Below are positions 11,110-12,423 of a stretch of 12,423 bases of DNA, one piece after another (the stretch's first letter is position 1; every line of letters begins with the position of its first letter). The stretch is from CAYGTK01 sp964352775 (GTDB lineage Bacteria; Bacteroidota; Bacteroidia; Chitinophagales; CAIOSU01), in the NCBI GenBank assembly GCA_964352775.1, contig CAYGTK010000128.1, forward strand, positions 1 through 12,423, given 5' to 3'. Position numbers and translations under genes: made by a program. Under the pieces are notes generated by a model. The model did not search any database. It was not told where the DNA came from and saw only the letters and a program-made list of their open reading frames with translations.

Positions 11110-12423
11110 ATGAGCACCTTATCAAATAAGAAACTGGAACTGGGTACAATGCCCGTGTTCCTCACCTCGATAGCCACTATTTTGGGGGCTATCCTCTTTT
11201 TGCGTTTTGGCTATGCGGTAGCAAATATTGGCCTTGTTGGCACTATCGGATTAGTACTTTTAGCACACGTGGTAACCATACCTACAGCCCTTGCTGTGTC
11301 TGAGATAGCCACTAACCAGAAGGTAGAAGGTGGTGGACTGTACTATATCATTTCACGATCGTTCGGACTTAACATTGGTGCAGCTATTGGCATTGCACTC
11401 TTCTTATCACAAGCCATTAGTGTGGCTTTCTACGTCATCGCATTTGCAGAAGCCTTTGGGCCTGTATATGAATGGGTGAACAGCACCTACGATCTTGGAT
11501 TGTCGGATAAGCGTTGGATAAGTATACCAGCTACGGCATTCATTATGGTACTCATGCTGCTGAAAGGGGCGGATATAGGTATTAAGTTCCTATACTTCGT
11601 TGTTGTCATTCTTACCATGTCGCTTATAGCCATTTTTGCTGGTAGTACTGGGTATGAAGCCAACTATAACGATTGGACCCAAACCATTACGGAAGGTGAT
11701 AATTTCTTCAAAGTATTCGCCATCTGTTTCCCCGCATTCACGGGTATTGCAGCAGGAATCGGCTTATCAGGTGACCTAAAAGACCCTAAAACGGCCATCC
11801 CTTGGGGAACATTAACAGCTACCGTAGCGGGCATGGCTATATATATTCTTGTAGCAGTTAAGCTATTCGCATCTGCATCACCAGAGGAGTTAGCGGGCGA
11901 CCAATTGATATTGAGTAAGATCTCCATTTGGGGGCCTGCAGTATTAATAGGTTTGGCAGCCAGTACTTTATCATCAGCTATTGGCTCGGTCATTATAGCT
12001 CCACGTACCTTACAAGCAATAGGCAAAGACAAAATATTCCCATCCGATGTGGTTAACAACTGGTTAGCTGCTGGTTCTGAAAAAGCTAATGAACCCGTAA
12101 ACAGTTCTTTAGTAACAGCGGCTCTTGCCTTGGTTTTCGTCATCATTGGCAACGTCGATTTTGTGGCCGAGATCATCACCATGTTCTTTATGGTAACCTA
12201 TGGGGCTATTTGCTTGATCTCTTTCTTAGAGCATTTTGCTGCAGATCCATCCTACCGACCTACCTTCCGCTCGCACTGGGTTATCTCGCTTACTGGTGCA
12301 TTACTTTGTGCTTGGCTGATGTTCAAGATCAATACGGTGTACGCATTGCTTTCACTCGGAATTATGGCCGCCATCTATATCATGGTAACCTACTTCAATT
12401 CTGAGAACCGACAAATGGCGGTA
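11110..12423 (+). CDS. SLC12-like cation-chloride cotransporter / APC-superfamily permease (partial, C-terminus beyond window)
   Basis: 438 codons are open from the ATG to the right edge of the window without a stop. The product is a polytopic membrane protein of the APC superfamily that closely follows the eukaryotic SLC12 (Na-K-Cl/K-Cl cotransporter) pattern. Hallmarks are GTMPVFLTSIATILGAILFLRFG (residues 12-34, discontinuous first helix), VEGGGLYYIISRSFG (72-86), CFPAFTGIAAGIGLSGDLKDP (206-226) and STLSSAIGSVIIAPRTLQAIGKDKIFP (285-311). These include the SGDLKDP and APRTLQA segments that I recognise as typical of this family rather than of ordinary amino-acid permeases. Substrate ions are not known for the bacterial forms. 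Ten or more membrane segments are visible; a C-terminal cytoplasmic domain would lie outside the window. It sits 81 bases after the EEP gene, with a possible promoter of its own. Confidence 0.9.
   Translation, partial: MSTLSNKKLELGTMPVFLTSIATILGAILFLRFGYAVANIGLVGTIGLVLLAHVVTIPTALAVSEIATNQKVEGGGLYYIISRSFGLNIGAAIGIALFLSQAISVAFYVIAFAEAFGPVYEWVNSTYDLGLSDKRWISIPATAFIMVLMLLKGADIGIKFLYFVVVILTMSLIAIFAGSTGYEANYNDWTQTITEGDNFFKVFAICFPAFTGIAAGIGLSGDLKDPKTAIPWGTLTATVAGMAIYILVAVKLFASASPEELAGDQLILSKISIWGPAVLIGLAASTLSSAIGSVIIAPRTLQAIGKDKIFPSDVVNNWLAAGSEKANEPVNSSLVTAALALVFVIIGNVDFVAEIITMFFMVTYGAICLISFLEHFAADPSYRPTFRSHWVISLTGALLCAWLMFKINTVYALLSLGIMAAIYIMVTYFNSENRQMAV

Noticed and set aside
11664..12182. 172-codon open frame on the minus strand
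   Set aside because: It is antisense to the clearly coding SLC12-like gene and has a low-complexity, Ala/Thr/Ile-rich product without any domain pattern.

Overview
The window looks like chromosomal DNA of a Bacteroidota bacterium, possibly near Flavobacteriales; I cannot place it more precisely. Four things support this. The gene families match the phylum: MiaB followed by a receiver-less sigma-54 activator, a short DUF721/DciA-like protein, and PaaI-type and DinB-type proteins. Shine-Dalgarno sequences are nearly absent. Octamers of the Bacteroidota -7 type (TAnnTTTG and close variants) lie 4-5 bases before many ATGs. The intergenic repeats have a phylum-like look. No phage, plasmid, CRISPR or transposase gene is visible. 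Most genes are ordinary housekeeping or metabolic genes.

Layout. Positions 1-2916 run leftward: a small lipoprotein with an NTF2/SnoaL-like look, then miaB (tRNA A37 methylthiolation), then, 18 bases on, a sigma-54-type AAA+ activator that starts at TTG and runs off the left edge. A short divergent promoter region with a TGTGA-N5-TCACA palindrome separates these from a DUF721 gene on the plus strand. That gene converges with rnhA (RNase HI, minus). Divergent from rnhA come a DinB-like protein, a YhhQ-type queuosine-precursor transporter and a PaaI-like hotdog thioesterase, all plus. The thioesterase converges with a small secreted protein of unknown function (minus).

Positions 6329-6771 hold no gene but are not empty. 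They contain a 120-base imperfect hairpin with about 30 paired positions, followed at once by a good intrinsic terminator. This looks like a gene for a structured small RNA; 6S RNA is the best guess, unproven. Then a plus-strand run of closely spaced genes fills the rest: a RetSat/CrtI-like FAD oxidoreductase, a GMC oxidoreductase of the cholesterol-oxidase-like type with a four-cysteine motif, a membrane-anchored endonuclease/exonuclease/phosphatase-fold protein, and an SLC12-like cation-chloride cotransporter homologue that runs off the right edge. The two flavoenzymes are 33 bases apart and may act on the same lipid or isoprenoid substrate.

The most notable non-coding signals are (i) the hairpin RNA candidate and (ii) a three-copy intergenic repeat at about 3300-3406, 5319-5421 and 5907-6006. 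The repeat is a 30-base hairpin core flanked by degenerate 7-base units of the form YAGTNNN that converge on the core from both sides. I see no clearly new defence or mobile system in this window.
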